Of a DNA stretch of 64,000 nucleotides, positions 24,640 through 35,907 are shown piece after piece. Position 1 is the first letter of the stretch. The number at the start of each line of letters is the position of its first letter. The position numbers and the translations under genes were made by a program. This stretch comes from Cryptomeria japonica (Eukaryota > Streptophyta > Pinopsida > Cupressales > Cupressaceae). The stretch spans positions 373,200,998-373,264,997 of the forward strand of contig NC_081407.1 in assembly GCF_030272615.1 (NCBI RefSeq), written 5' to 3'. The notes beneath the pieces were generated by a model. The model had not been told where the DNA came from and did not search any database. It saw only the letters and a program-made list of their open reading frames with translations.

Positions 24640-24790
24640 ATTCCGTCTCCCAAAATTTTGGGGAAAAAGTCGAGGACCGTGGCGAAAGTGCACATGGTCC
24701 AACGAACTTTTTTCAAAATTTTCAAGGATGATAGAAATTATGATTTTAATGCGGAATCCAAAAAAATAGCCGATTTGGAGATGTCTACAA
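24640..24790 (-). repeat. Stem-loop cassette in leader of element C
   Basis: About 150 bp match, in order and spacing, segments in LTR D (33658-33815) and in the element E leader (45680-45826, 46308-46450). The shared order is a CCCRAAATTTYGG block, GAGGACCGTGGCG, a complementary CACATGGTCC, a run of T, AAATTTTCAAGGATGA, and TATGATTTTA. Confidence 0.75.
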
Positions 24791-25092
24791 TCAAACTTGC
24801 AGTCAAAGGTCGAAAATAGAAGAATCTTAAAAATTAGGGTGTTATGATTTCACCACTGAATTTTCAGAGTAAAGAGACAGATTTGAATTGCAATTTTGAA
24901 ATAGAAATCAGATCTGAAACAAGCAATTAAAATTTTACACCTCATAAGCTTAAGTTTCTCAAAATGAAAAATTAAGGTTTTTATACAGTTAACCTCTAAA
25001 ATTTGCAAATAGATCAAACTTGAAATTGAAAATTTGAAATTCAAATTGCAATTAATCAGATCTAATAATGAGAAATCAGAATTAATGTGTAA

Positions 25093-25108
25093 GATGTCGA
25101 GTTCACCA
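25093..25108 (-). promoter_or_regulatory. Primer-binding site of element C
   Basis: The minus strand reads TGGTGAACTCGACATC, a decayed form of the TGGTGAACCCGACGTG found in elements D and E. It lies 3 bp inside the LTR. The tRNA was not identified. Confidence 0.75.
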
Positions 25109-25111
25109 GAA

Positions 25112-26257
25112 TATAAAGTGGAAAATTGGATCCTAGTGACTCCCCACCTAGGAGAGAGAAAGGAAGTCACTACGATGATTTTCACTTAGAGGAACTCTAC
25201 ATTCAAAAGAGGGGCTTGAATCCACTAGATCCAAATGCGAGGGAAATAAGGATTTGAATTCCAAGTGGATTGCAAGGGTTGAAGTGTGATTTACCCTCTT
25301 TTGTAAATGAGAAAGTTGACTATGCGGAAAAGAGAGACAAAATGAGTGAAATGAGGAGCTACCAATTCAGGATCGCGCTCTAACTTCGGATCTGAGCTAA
25401 TTAGACTGATACGGATCTTCCCTACAAATTTGGAGAAAAGTCATCGAAATTGTGGTAGGAATGTACATGGTCCTCCACAAAAGCCGCAAAATGAAAAGGG
25501 TTCTTTCGTCTCTGCAAATGAAACCCAAACTTTCAATTACAGTTGTGCACCTGTAACCTACACACATAAAAGAGAGGAAAAGGGGGTTGTGGATAAAGGT
25601 TTGCCTTAGTCAAACCTCGGTTAAGGAATCAACCTTGAAAGAAAGTAATTGCAAATGTTTGAATGTAAACAATGGAAATGTATACCTTGTAGATCTGCAA
25701 CTTGTTGATAATGGTTGCTTTTCTTTTTTAATGTAATCACAAGTGTCATATGAAATGGCATGTAACATGACAAAACCCTAACACGCACACATGCTTGCAA
25801 ATTAATGTTGTAATGTTGCTCCAATGGATGAATCAAGAAGACTTGAATGCTTGAATTCTTGATGATGACCTTGAAATCCTGTATCTTATCCTTATGCCTA
25901 TCCTCCTCCCCCAAATGAGGGAATTGAATCCCCTTCTATACATGCCTCAAGGATTAATTTTCAACCACCGAAGGCCGACAAAAAGGAATTACAAACCCTG
26001 AAGGAAAATTATACATTGGAGACTGGGCAGACCTAACTTAGGGCCACCCTAATGGGTGGGGACAGGGGTGCCACGCCCTTGTCCTGCCCTATTTTGGGGC
26101 TCGGACATGGTCTAGAGCAGCCACAAGTCTTGAAGGAGGAAGGGTGAAGGGGTGAGAATGCAGAAATAGGTCTTGGTTAGGGAAGAAGATGTCGTCACCG
26201 AGGTGAGGACCTAAAATGTGGTTAAAATTGTAGGGGTCACAATTTTATGACACTACA
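25112..26257 (-). repeat. 5' LTR of element C
   Basis: The 1146-bp copy matches 19451-20605 throughout. The terminal TG has become TA at 25112; the other end, CACTACA at 26257, is intact. Confidence 0.9.
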
Positions 26258-26262
26258 GGTGC

Positions 26263-27289
26263 TTCGAAAGCTATCTTTCTTATCCGAGTTGTTGTTGTTA
26301 AGTGTTCTTGAGTGTTAGTGTGTTGATCGATGAAGATTTGAATAAGTGGTGTTGGTGCATCTATTGTGGATGGTTCTAACGTGCTTGTTGATGTTTCCTA
26401 ATCATGTCCTATTTGTTTTGGTGGTCTACAATGATTATTGTGTGATTTCTTGATGATCTTCTTGGTCTAGTGATATTCTTCATGTTATGTGGTATTTTGG
26501 TGGTGTAACGTGTTGTGGTTGATCTTGGCAAGATTTCTGGTGGTGGTGTGTGTTTGAGGAGTCGATTTAGGTCCATGGTATGATGTCTATGATATTGTAT
26601 TGGTCTGGTGATTGATTTATGTATCGTGTGATGTAATTTTGTAATTAGGTGTTAAGGGTTTGGCCGACCTTGTAGTCAAGGTTGATGATTTGTATAAATG
26701 GATGTAATATTCATGTAATTGGTGGTTCAGTGTGGTTGTTGTTGAGTCTGCATTATCAGAGAGTGGTGTATGTGAAATCAAGTGAATTAATCTTTTGGTA
26801 TGGTGTGTTGAGTAGAGATTGGTGAAGGGCAGACATTTGGGCTTAACTAGAACTGTCATCAGGCTTTAGCAGATGTTGTCATCAGGCTTTAACAGATGCT
26901 ATTTTTGCAGTTCATTATTTTTGGATTTTAATCTAAATCTTTTTGTAAAGTAGTGAACCTTCCCTAAGTGTTGGAGCCTTCTGGGTCATTGTAATTTAAG
27001 CAGTGAGCTCTAAGCAATATGCCTGAATGCATGCGCATTCTCCATTGTAATATTTACATATACTACTACAGAGTATCATCTCATTGTGGGTGGGTTCCCA
27101 TCGTGGATTTTCCCTTAACCAGGTTTTCCACGTCAAAAAAATTGGTGTTATGTGTGTTGTTCTTATTGTTGTTATCTTTCTTTTTGCTGCAATTGATTAG
27201 ATCTGAGATTGTGCTTAATTGATTTAATCTAGTGAAAACTGATTCACCCCCCCCCCCCTCTCAGTTTCCCCTCCTTGATGTTTCCAACA
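26263..27289 (+). mobile_element. Copia-like solo LTR, right part
   Basis: The right end carries features of the 3' end of a plant Copia LTR: GTGGGTTCCCATCGTGG, then AACCAGGTTTTCCACGTC, a C-rich TTCACCCCC run and the terminal TTTCCAACA. It is the continuation of 19086-19450 across element C. No Copia primer site or gag follows. A target-site duplication for this LTR was not found. Confidence 0.65.
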
Positions 27290-28574
27290 AATACTTTTAT
27301 CAATCCCCAAGCTATAGTTATAATCTTTAAAACACTATACATTTCCCCCTTGAAATTAATCTTCCAACAATCACAAGAAAATAATCTTTTGTAAGAACAC
27401 AGAAAGCAAATTTTCTTCCAGAAATCAAATTACAAAGGAGCAAAATCCTCTAACCTGGATGAATATAAGTTATGGCAATGAGATTTGTAGAAGAGAAAAA
27501 TCCAAAATCCAAATCTAAAAGCTTTCTCCAATTCAAAATCCAAACAAAATCTCCAAAATCATAGAAAACCAGTCCAAAAGCTAACCCGACAACACTCTTA
27601 GAAAACTCAATAAATAAATTTGAAATCCAAACTATAGAAAGAATATCGAACAACCAAAATATTCCTACAAACTATATAATGTACCTATCATGCATAAAAT
27701 CAAGGTAGATAATATAAAAGAATATTATTTACTTACCCCTTCAAGATCAACCAATAGAAATAAAGGGTAGGTAAACTATATAATATATCCGATAATACAT
27801 ATAGTAACAAGGGAAATAATACTATAAACATTAATAGCTTAATAGTAAATCAAACCCCATGAATAAATTAAATAATTAAATAAATAAAAGCCAACATAAA
27901 TAAAATTCACAAATAAATATAAAAACACAAACCATATAAAATAATTAAATAAATAAATAATAAATAGTCGATTAAATAATAAATCAGATAAATCAAGCTT
28001 AATAATCATTAATCAAGCGAATCAATAATTAAAATAATCCAATCTATAAAATAAATCAATTCTAATATCAACAACTATGTTAATCGATTATCAATTAAAT
28101 AAATAATCCAATACTCACATTACACAAAACACCCAACACCAGGGTCAAACACATATTGCGAAATAATATGTGACAAGGCAACTCAACTAAAATTGATGAC
28201 TGACTAGGATATCAACTAGGACCTAGAGTGTAAGAGGGAAACTATGTCATCTCCAGCAACTTGCCATTTGGATAAAGACACGCTTAGACCTGTGAGACCA
28301 GGTGGAGTCAATGTCTAGTACCTACAATCTTGCATCCACCAATAACCACGAGACACCATATGTGATAACATATACATATCATAAGTGATCAAACGAGTGA
28401 TAGAGAATCACAATGTCCTATCATGCTTGTAATGAGTGATGTGACATCATCCTTATCACGAATAAACTAGAAGACAATCACAATCATTATAGCATCAATT
28501 CAATCATCATAATCATGAAATACGGTTAGCATATCCAAGATATCATCGAAATACCATAAGCAATACGATCCATT
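27290..28574. other. AT-rich DNA, no gene seen
   Basis: Low-complexity ATAAATAAAT-type sequence dominates 27830-28110. Nothing else was recognised. Confidence 0.5.
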
Positions 28575-28948
28575 TGTTACAAGTGTGGTTGTCGTTGCAC
28601 CAAAATATCGACCTGTTAATGCCCAATACAACCACTAGACTTATAGAACCCATAGGAGGCAGTTAAGCCACGTCACAAACCCAAGCGATGCATTGCACAA
28701 CACAAGGAGACCAAGGGCGTACACCTTGCAACAATCCCCCCCAACGCAAGCGAGGGGTTTGAACTTGTGACCAAACTCTGATACCACTTGTTACAAGTAT
28801 GATTTTTGTTGCATCAAAAGATCAACCTATTAATGCCTGATACAAACACTAGACTTATAGAATCCACAGGAGGCGGTTAAGCCATGTCACAAACCCGAGC
28901 ATTGCACTGCATAGCATAAGGAGACCAAGGGCGCACACCTTGCAACAC
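28575..28948 (-). mobile_element. Collapsed LTR element: two partial LTRs with a primer-binding site between
   Basis: Two direct copies of about 160 bp (28575-28735 and 28789-28948) start TGTTACAAG and run in parallel to CACCTTGCAAC. Between them (28736-28788) lies a short internal remnant with CTCTGATACCA at 28776-28786, the reverse complement of an initiator tRNA-Met primer site, 2 bp from the second LTR. The element is on the minus strand and nearly all its internal region is gone. Confidence 0.75.
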
Positions 28949-29213
28949 CATCATCATAATAACCCAAGACATATCTGTGCACCTGATTTGTTTCATCAGT
29001 GCATTTGATGTTTGCTTGTTGTACTGCAAATGCACTATAATAGTGATCGTATGCGCTATAAAAAAGATCAAATGCGCTATACCAGAGACCAAATATGCTG
29101 CAGTGTACCACGTATGTGCTAAAAGATTCTGGAATTTTTTTTGGCTAGACCTATGCAAAATTGTTAAAATTTTGATCAAATTAGGGGTTTAGCCCTACAG
29201 TGGGTGCCAAAAA
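28949..29213 (-). mobile_element. Leader remnant of element F2
   Basis: This matches the leader of F1 (about 4760-4978), including the CAAATGCGCTATA repeat units and the TGGGTGCCAAAA primer-site region next to the LTR. It is shorter than in F1 and cut on the left. Confidence 0.7.
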
Positions 29214-30713
29214 AGTGCACCTGATTTGTTGGAGGCATGCAAGACAACAAGCAAACATTAAATTCACCCATGAAACATTATATCAATAAATCTAAATGAA
29301 GAAAACATGTCCATCAAATCAAATTGCTCAAAACTGTCTCATGGTCCTCTATCTCCAAGGATCTTCAAGATTCAAGGTGGCTCTCAGGTTGGAAGAGCAC
29401 TTGATCTTTTAGATGTCAACCTAAAGAACGAGAGATGAAGAATGATCTAGGATCAAAATGGATGCAACTAAGATCCTCGTGATTACATGAAAAAATATTG
29501 ATATGATATGGATGAAGAACTATGATAGATGATATGCAAGATGGAGGTGTATTTCCAAATTGAAAGATTAAGTGATGTAATTAAGCTAAGATGAAGATGA
29601 AATATGAGAATGCTATGGAATTGATATGAAATTAAGCTAAATGATAATCTAAACATGATATAATCTAAACTATGATGCAATTAGGATGGCCTAGATGTTT
29701 GAGGGTGAACAATTAGAGCTCCTTGATAACCTGCACAACAAAATAACTACAATATAGATGCAAAAGATGATGGATATCAAGATTGAAGAAAGGGGCTCTA
29801 TTTATAGAGAAAATAAAGAAATGGATGGCCAAGATTGAGCAATCTTAACAAGGGCTAGGATTGAAAGTTATCAATCCATGAGGGGAATTCAATCCAATCC
29901 CAAGTTGACAAATGTCACCTTGAGATGGCTTGAGAGGATGCTAAGCAAGCATTAGATGCTAAGTATTAGGGATAACCTCAAGGGATGCCATCATTGGATA
30001 ATGCTATTATCCAGGGGAGCATGCTATTGTCCAAGAGGTAAACTCTTGTGCAAAGTTGAGGGATGGCCAAAGGGACAACCATCATGGGCTAGGATGATGT
30101 CTTGTAAGAGGCATTAAATGCTCTTTGAAGACTTTGGAGGTTAACTTGTTGAAGAAGGTAAAGTCTTCAACACATTTCGAAGACTTTCCCCAAATTTGGA
30201 GAAGTGACTCCCCCAAATTTAGGGATGTGACATGATTAGAGGAATTAGGATAGTTAATGAGGGGTTAGAGGGGTTCTAGAAGAATATTAGCATGCTAATG
30301 GATCATGTAGGAGAATGCAAGTGGAGGGAAATAGGCATTTTTAGATAAAATAAAAGATTTATTTTAGCCAAAACGGGTGCAACTTGCATTTGTAGGATTT
30401 TGCAAGTGGGGGGACTATTCACAAATAAATAATGATGTATTTAAATGCAAAGGGATTTTAATCAAATGTAAATTCAATTAAAAGGGAAAAGGGGGGTTTT
30501 AATTAAATAAATAATATTTATTCAATTAAATGGCTAAAGGGTACTTAATCAAACTATAGGTTAGGCTAGAGGAAAATAATTTTAATCAAATCTTTAATTT
30601 GATTAATAGGCCGATCAGAAGAATAGGGATATTAATTAAACCTTAGTCTAATTAATAGGTGAATAAATGATGATTAAATGAATAATTGGTTGTGCAAGTT
30701 TTAGGTGTCTACA
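29214..30713 (-). mobile_element. LTR of family F (copy F2)
   Basis: The 1.5-kb stretch is homologous to 4979-6593 in the same orientation. The terminal TG has become AG at the left; the right end GGTGTCTACA is intact. A TATA-like CTCTATAAATAGAG lies on the minus strand near 29800. The primer-site side is again on the left, so F1 and F2 are 5' LTRs of two different insertions and not a pair. Confidence 0.8.
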
Positions 30714-30957
30714 ATATCAATCATCCATAAGAGTCATCATATAATATATGTCAATATAAAATGTCTATCATTAGTCGTAGCATCTAATCACATAGATACA
30801 TTCATAAGCATCAATCAAGACATCAAAAGGCAAGTCTTGGAGAGGACACTATAGTGATCAAGAGGTACAAATATGAGTGTAGAGCTTGAGAGACAGAAGG
30901 AATGAGGGATTCAATGAGAGTTAGAGAGATAGGTCTAGAGAGAGATGTATAAATATG

Positions 30958-31033
<76 letters not shown>

Positions 31034-32439
31034 GGAATGATAGGTTTAGATCTTAGGAGAGAGAGGTAGAGAAATGAATAAAGAGAGATAACATAGTTTA
31101 CCAAACTTTATTAAACTCAGTAAAAGTCCTAAATTCCCTATTATTAATTACTTATTTAGTGTTTCATGTATTTTGAGATGATTGTGACAAAAATATCATG
31201 AAAGAGGGAATTTGTATGAAAAAGCTGTGAGCATTTGATGTTTCAAAAATAAAGGATGAATTTAAATTAATTTAAATTATTTTTTAATACAAAATATAGA
31301 AACACTACCTATTCCATAGCATAGAGCTCTAAATCACCTTTCCAACACCTTAAAAAATCAAAATTTTGTTTTGAAATGTAAAAGTTATGCCCATTTTACT
31401 AAAATGTGTTTTTTTAATTTTTTCATAACGAATATTTGATTTGGTTTCCAAAATGGACATTTGTTTTCAACGGATATCCGATTTGTAAACATGACATCAC
31501 AATACTGATGTTAAGAAACGGATATCCATTAATAACGAATATCCATTTTTTTTGACATAATTTTTTCCCTCCATTTTTCGCTCAGGATTGTTTTGGGATT
31601 TGGCTAGGACATGCCAAGCCTAGAAAGTCAACACAAAAAAAGTGTTTTTGAGTTTTCCTTGTTTTTCCAGACTTTGCCTTGGTGGTTGACGACTTCTTTT
31701 TATCCGAAATTGATGAAACAAAAAAAGTTTTTTAAGGACATTCTTAGCTTTCCAACAATATGCTTTTTTCCTTATTTTGACTTTAACAAATAATTATTAT
31801 TCATTTTCTAATTGAATTTTGACTAAAGTTCTGATTGATAGGCTGATTGAAAAACATCTATAACTTTCAAACAGTATCACATTTTTTTAATCCAAAATAT
31901 GTGTCACATTCTATACTTCTCATACTATAAGATTAAAAAAAATGAATTTCATAAAGTTTTGACCAAGTTAAGGTGGTTAGACATACGAGTTTTAATATTT
32001 TTAAAAAATTGTAGTAAAAAATTCATAATTAATTATTTACTTCAAAAAAATTTACAAAAAAATATGTTTCACATTTGAACATGAGTCTTCTAGTTATATT
32101 TAAAATCTTATAACAAAATAATATGATTTGATTGTGGTTAGGGTGGTCAAGCATACACCTACTTATCTTTTTTCTGAAATTTTGGTACTTCTACATTGAA
32201 ATTTCAAAATTTCGTTATATAGATTTTTTAATTTTTTTAGAAAACAACTAGTAGCTTAGAAACTAAATTTAATTTTCTACAAATTTTGTTCTTACATATT
32301 TTTAAAATAATGTTCATAACTTAAATTCAAATTTTTACATCAAGTTGCCTAAATCTGCAATTTTTGCAATTTCATTGCCACTTAAGGGCCTAGTTTGGCC
32401 CACCATGATCCTGTGCATACCCTTTTAAAACTTCACAAT
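30714..32439. other. AT-rich host DNA of the composite D/E insertion, no gene seen
   Basis: No long frame with motifs. Two imperfect copies of a GGTGGTTAGACATAC-like block occur at about 31970 and 32146. It should be contiguous with 49929 onward once the 17.5-kb insertion is removed. Confidence 0.5.
30961..31032. repeat. (GA)n microsatellite
   Basis: About 70 bp of uninterrupted GA dinucleotides. The overlapping serine/leucine frame on the minus strand is an artefact of this repeat. Confidence 0.98.
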
Positions 32440-32881
32440 TGTGTGGGTGAAAAAGTGACACTAAGCAAACATGCCCTAATCTCACTTTCAATCACACATT
32501 TGTGGAATACGAAAGAGCCTAGAGGTATCACACAATTGGCTACTTCTTTTTGTGGAAGAGAGAGCCACGGGCTACCTATTAGGATTTCTATTCCTTTGTT
32601 GTAATTGAAAGATAAAATGATGCAAGTTCAATTCCTAACCCCAAAGTGCAAGTACGAACTAATAACAAGATTGCAGAATTGAACTTAAACAATGGAAAGC
32701 TGTAAACACAAGGACAAGACAAGAATGCAAATGCGTACCCGGAGTTAAAATCTGAGTGAAAATGTTTGGGACAGGGGCGCGGGCGCCACTGTCCTGATTC
32801 TGCACCTGAAACTGCTCCGGAAACTGCTGTTTTGCATCCTGGAAAGCTGTCAAAAATGCTGAAAACTACTGTCTGTCAGGA

Positions 32882-32941
32882 GGACCAAGGCGCCCAGCGC
32901 CCCTGTCCCAGGGACCAGGGTGCCCCACGCCCCTGTCCTGG
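32882..32941. repeat. GC-rich palindromic units in LTR D (2 units)
   Basis: Two units of about 30 bp follow the pattern GGACCARGGYGCCC..GCCCCTGTCC; each is imperfectly self-complementary. The middle LTR D copy has three units at the same place (39878-39969). Confidence 0.8.
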
Positions 32942-33657
32942 TCTTTTGCTCTGCAATTTGGTGTGTTGTTCAGTCTTAGTCTGCTTCCGTTGGATCTGCA
33001 ACTTGCGGCGTCGTCCGAATCCCGAAACCTGCACTTATATCTGAAAAGGTGTTTTGGGCAGCTATATAGGGTTTTGCCTTAGTCAAACCCCCGCTTTGGT
33101 GATTTCCACCTCCACGAATAGCCAAGTTGTATTGTAAAAGTAATGTGTGTGCAGACCTTGTGTGTGTGCAAGATCCTAAAATGCAAGTAAGCAAACTAGA
33201 GCAACCTAGAAAGTAAACCCTAATTGCTTGTAAATGATAATGTAAATGCTCCAAATCAAGATGTAAAGAGATCTAAAGCATGAATACAAGTGATATAATG
33301 AGGCTTATGCAAAGACATGAAAACAACATGAAATCATACCCAACCCCAAGGGAGGGGTACAAGCCAATCTTCAGTCGGTGATCCCCTATTGCTCTTCAAT
33401 GTCTTCAAAGCCCTAAATGGATGAATGAAATTGATGAATGCTTGATGGATGGATGTTGAATGTTGTTGAAGTCTTCAAAGATCTGCTCTTTCACTGCATA
33501 GAAGGCCCTTGAAACCAAAAATTTGGATCCTTTCAAATGAAGAAAGAGAGTTCTTATATATGAAACCCTAGGTCTTAATTTCAACTTTTGGCCGACCTAG
33601 AGATTGAATCTCCCGCCAATTTCTTGGGGTTAAGCTTTATTTTTATGATTGGATCGT

Positions 33658-33815
33658 GCTCCTAAAATTTCGGGAAAAATGTCCGGGACCATGTGCACTC
33701 CGGGCGCCATGGTCCCGACAACTTTTCACCAAATTTTCAGGGCCGTCGGATATGATGATTTTAGAGAGAATCCCGAAGTTACAGGTGATTTCGAGATGTT
33801 TTGACCCCCGAAATC
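33658..33815 (-). repeat. Stem-loop cassette inside LTR D
   Basis: About 150 bp with the same block order as the leader cassettes of C and E, including GTCCGGGACC, a GC-rich loop, CCATGGTCCCG, a T/C run, AAATTTTCAGGG and TATGATGATTTTA. Here it is within an LTR, whereas in C and E it is between the primer site and the ORF. Confidence 0.7.
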
Positions 33816-34081
33816 AAGCCCCCAAGTTCAAAATAGGACCTAATTAGGGTTTTTGATTAAATGATGTATTGGAGGAATAAAATGGAAGGGGCACACTTTA
33901 ATGAAAGGGCCCGACTTTATGATGTGGAAGATGATGAAATAGAACCTTAGACCTAATTAATTTAATTAATTAAGTGCTAAAGGGGAAATGCAATGCAAAA
34001 TGCAAGATGCGCCAAGGCGGGTGCTAAACTAGGTGTGAAATTGTACCACCCTAGCAAGTGCGTACAATTTACGACGCTACA

Positions 34082-34101
34082 TTTAGCCCCCACTTTAGCG
34101 G
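34082..34101 (-). promoter_or_regulatory. Polypurine tract of element D
   Basis: The minus strand reads AAAGTGGGGGCTAAA immediately before the 3' LTR at 34081. Confidence 0.85.
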
Positions 34102-34855
34102 TCATATGAACACTACGTGCATATGCAAGTTAAAGTACAGAAAAGTAAACATTATTTGAAAAAGGATATATCCATAAGTTGTCGGACGAAGCCCCCAACG
34201 GCATCTGCAGTACTCAGTTAGGAACCACAACCTACAAAACCACATGTTAGATCACAAAATCACCTAATGCTTACTAAGGAAGGTGATGAAAATTCGAGGG
34301 TAGCTATATGCCCCCCCCTGTTTCGGCTTGCTAATTTTAGTGAGTTGAAACAAGGTATCATGTTTACCACTTCGAATTGTTAAAGAATATTGATGACAAA
34401 TGCTCACAAGAAGATTTGATATGAGATCAAAAACTAATGGAGAATCATTTGGTAAGAAAGAGGACTAAATCTCAATTCCAACACAACAAAGAGTGTGAGG
34501 ATTTGAGAGTTCTCTAACACAAGATGAAGGATGTCAATGGAAACAAAATGCAAAGAGAAGAAAAGAAAGGAAAAAAGCATGAATACACACATATGAGAAG
34601 AATAGTGAGAGAGAAAACATGGACTTCTCGCCCCTAGATCTTGTCTAGGTGATCCATGGGAAAAAGGACATGGAAAACTAGCCCCTAGAGTCTGTCTAGG
34701 TGATATATGTAAGGGAGGAGAGTGAGAAAGTCTAGCCTTATGCCGCTAGTTCCACTCAACCTCGTGCATGTGTGTGTAAGTGAGGTTAGAAGCATCTCAT
34801 AGGAGTCTATGCCCGAGTATGATACAACTTGTATATGTATAGTACAAAAGCGTGA

Positions 34856-34985
34856 CATCTCGCTCTAAGAGTCTCTGCTCTGGTTCCGAGAATAATCACC
34901 TTGCATAAAAGAAAAATGGAGACATCTCGCTCTAAGAGTCTGTGCTCTGGTTCTGAGAATGACCCATTGCTCAAAAAGTGTAATG
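34856..34985 (-). repeat. 65-bp x 2 tandem repeat in 3' non-coding region of element D
   Basis: Two units begin GACATCTCGCTCTAAGAG and contain GCTCTGGTTCYGAGAAT. They are homologous to the five-unit array of element C at 21316-21640. Confidence 0.8.
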
Positions 34986-35907
34986 TTTATATCATAAGCA
35001 AAGTAGAACAAGGATACCTCCCTTCATCACAAAAGAAGATACCCCCAAAAATGCAACAATGTCATAGATCCAAGCAAGAGAGTTTTGCACTCTTTAAGCA
35101 AGGATAAGATAGTTGAAAAAGGGATATCTTGTAGTATGTGTAAAGGAGATCCTTAGAGGAGAAGAGATCTTTGTACAAAAGACACTTATCCCCGAGAGGA
35201 ATTGTGTTAGACAAATATAACGTCTTCTAGAATAAGACAAAGAAGAGAATAAGAATGCAATACTTCCTTCTTTTGTGAGGTGAAAGTGATTCTTAATGAA
35301 GGATGACTCTCTTTTTAACCCAATCGGGAGAGTGAATTCATTATGGATGTATTTTACCAAGTGCAAAAGAGGTTGTAGTCAAGGACTTACACCTCTTGTA
35401 AGAGAGAATCCTTGAACAAACAACAAATGCATACAAGGAATAACATCAAGTAATAAAGTTCACACCATCCACGAAATAGGAAAAGGTGGATCCTTAGATA
35501 AAAATAAGGAAAGATCATTGCCTCCCAAGGATAAGGTCAATGAGAAGAACTTACACAGTCTTCCGGGGAGAGATTTAGACATAAGCAAAATGTACAACAT
35601 ACTGACATGAGTTCGTGCAAGCAAGACATTAGTGTATGTAAAATGCTCCTCACAAGAAGTGGGTAAGGTAAGAAAGAGAATACACATCTTCTCCCATATC
35701 TAGGAGAAGAGGATTCTAAAGAAAAGATGATCAATATTTCCACATTATTATCCCATAGGAACAAGAGATAACATAGAAAAATTAGGCTATTATGTTGCTT
35801 CAAAAATATGATTGCACTTGAAATTGTACCATCATGAATGACAATGAGTCCCCAGTAAATGAGCTACCAATGTCACATAATGATGAGCAACATAATAGCC
35901 ATTAATG

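Larger units (their letters stand above)
19451..26257 (-). mobile_element. Element C: pol-less Ty3-type element
   Basis: Direct 1.15-kb repeats (19451-20605 and 25112-26257) flank an internal region of about 4.5 kb. The right LTR has a primer-binding site on its left and the left LTR has a G-rich tract on its right, giving minus orientation. The flanks are GGTGT (19446-19450) and GGTGC (26258-26262), a target-site duplication with one mismatch. The interior has only a decayed Gag-like remnant with a CCHH knuckle and no RT, RNase H or integrase. Much of the internal 3' region matches element D, and the LTR is homologous to LTR E. Confidence 0.85.
32440..34081 (-). repeat. LTR D, complete copy (3' LTR)
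   Basis: The 1,642-bp LTR starts TGTGTGGGTG and ends TACGACGCTACA, followed by the polypurine tract. The first 905 bp match 39436-40340 almost exactly. The first 168 bp and last 38 bp match 49723-49928. It contains GC-rich units at 32882-32941 and a stem-loop cassette at 33658-33815. Confidence 0.9.

Noticed and set aside
4979-30713. LTR F1 and LTR F2 as the two LTRs of one 25.7-kb element
   Set aside because: Both have the primer-binding-site side on their left, and both are preceded by the same leader. A true pair would have leader next to one LTR and polypurine tract next to the other.
30823-31104. Ser/Leu repeat protein on the minus strand
   Set aside because: It is a translation of the (GA)n microsatellite.
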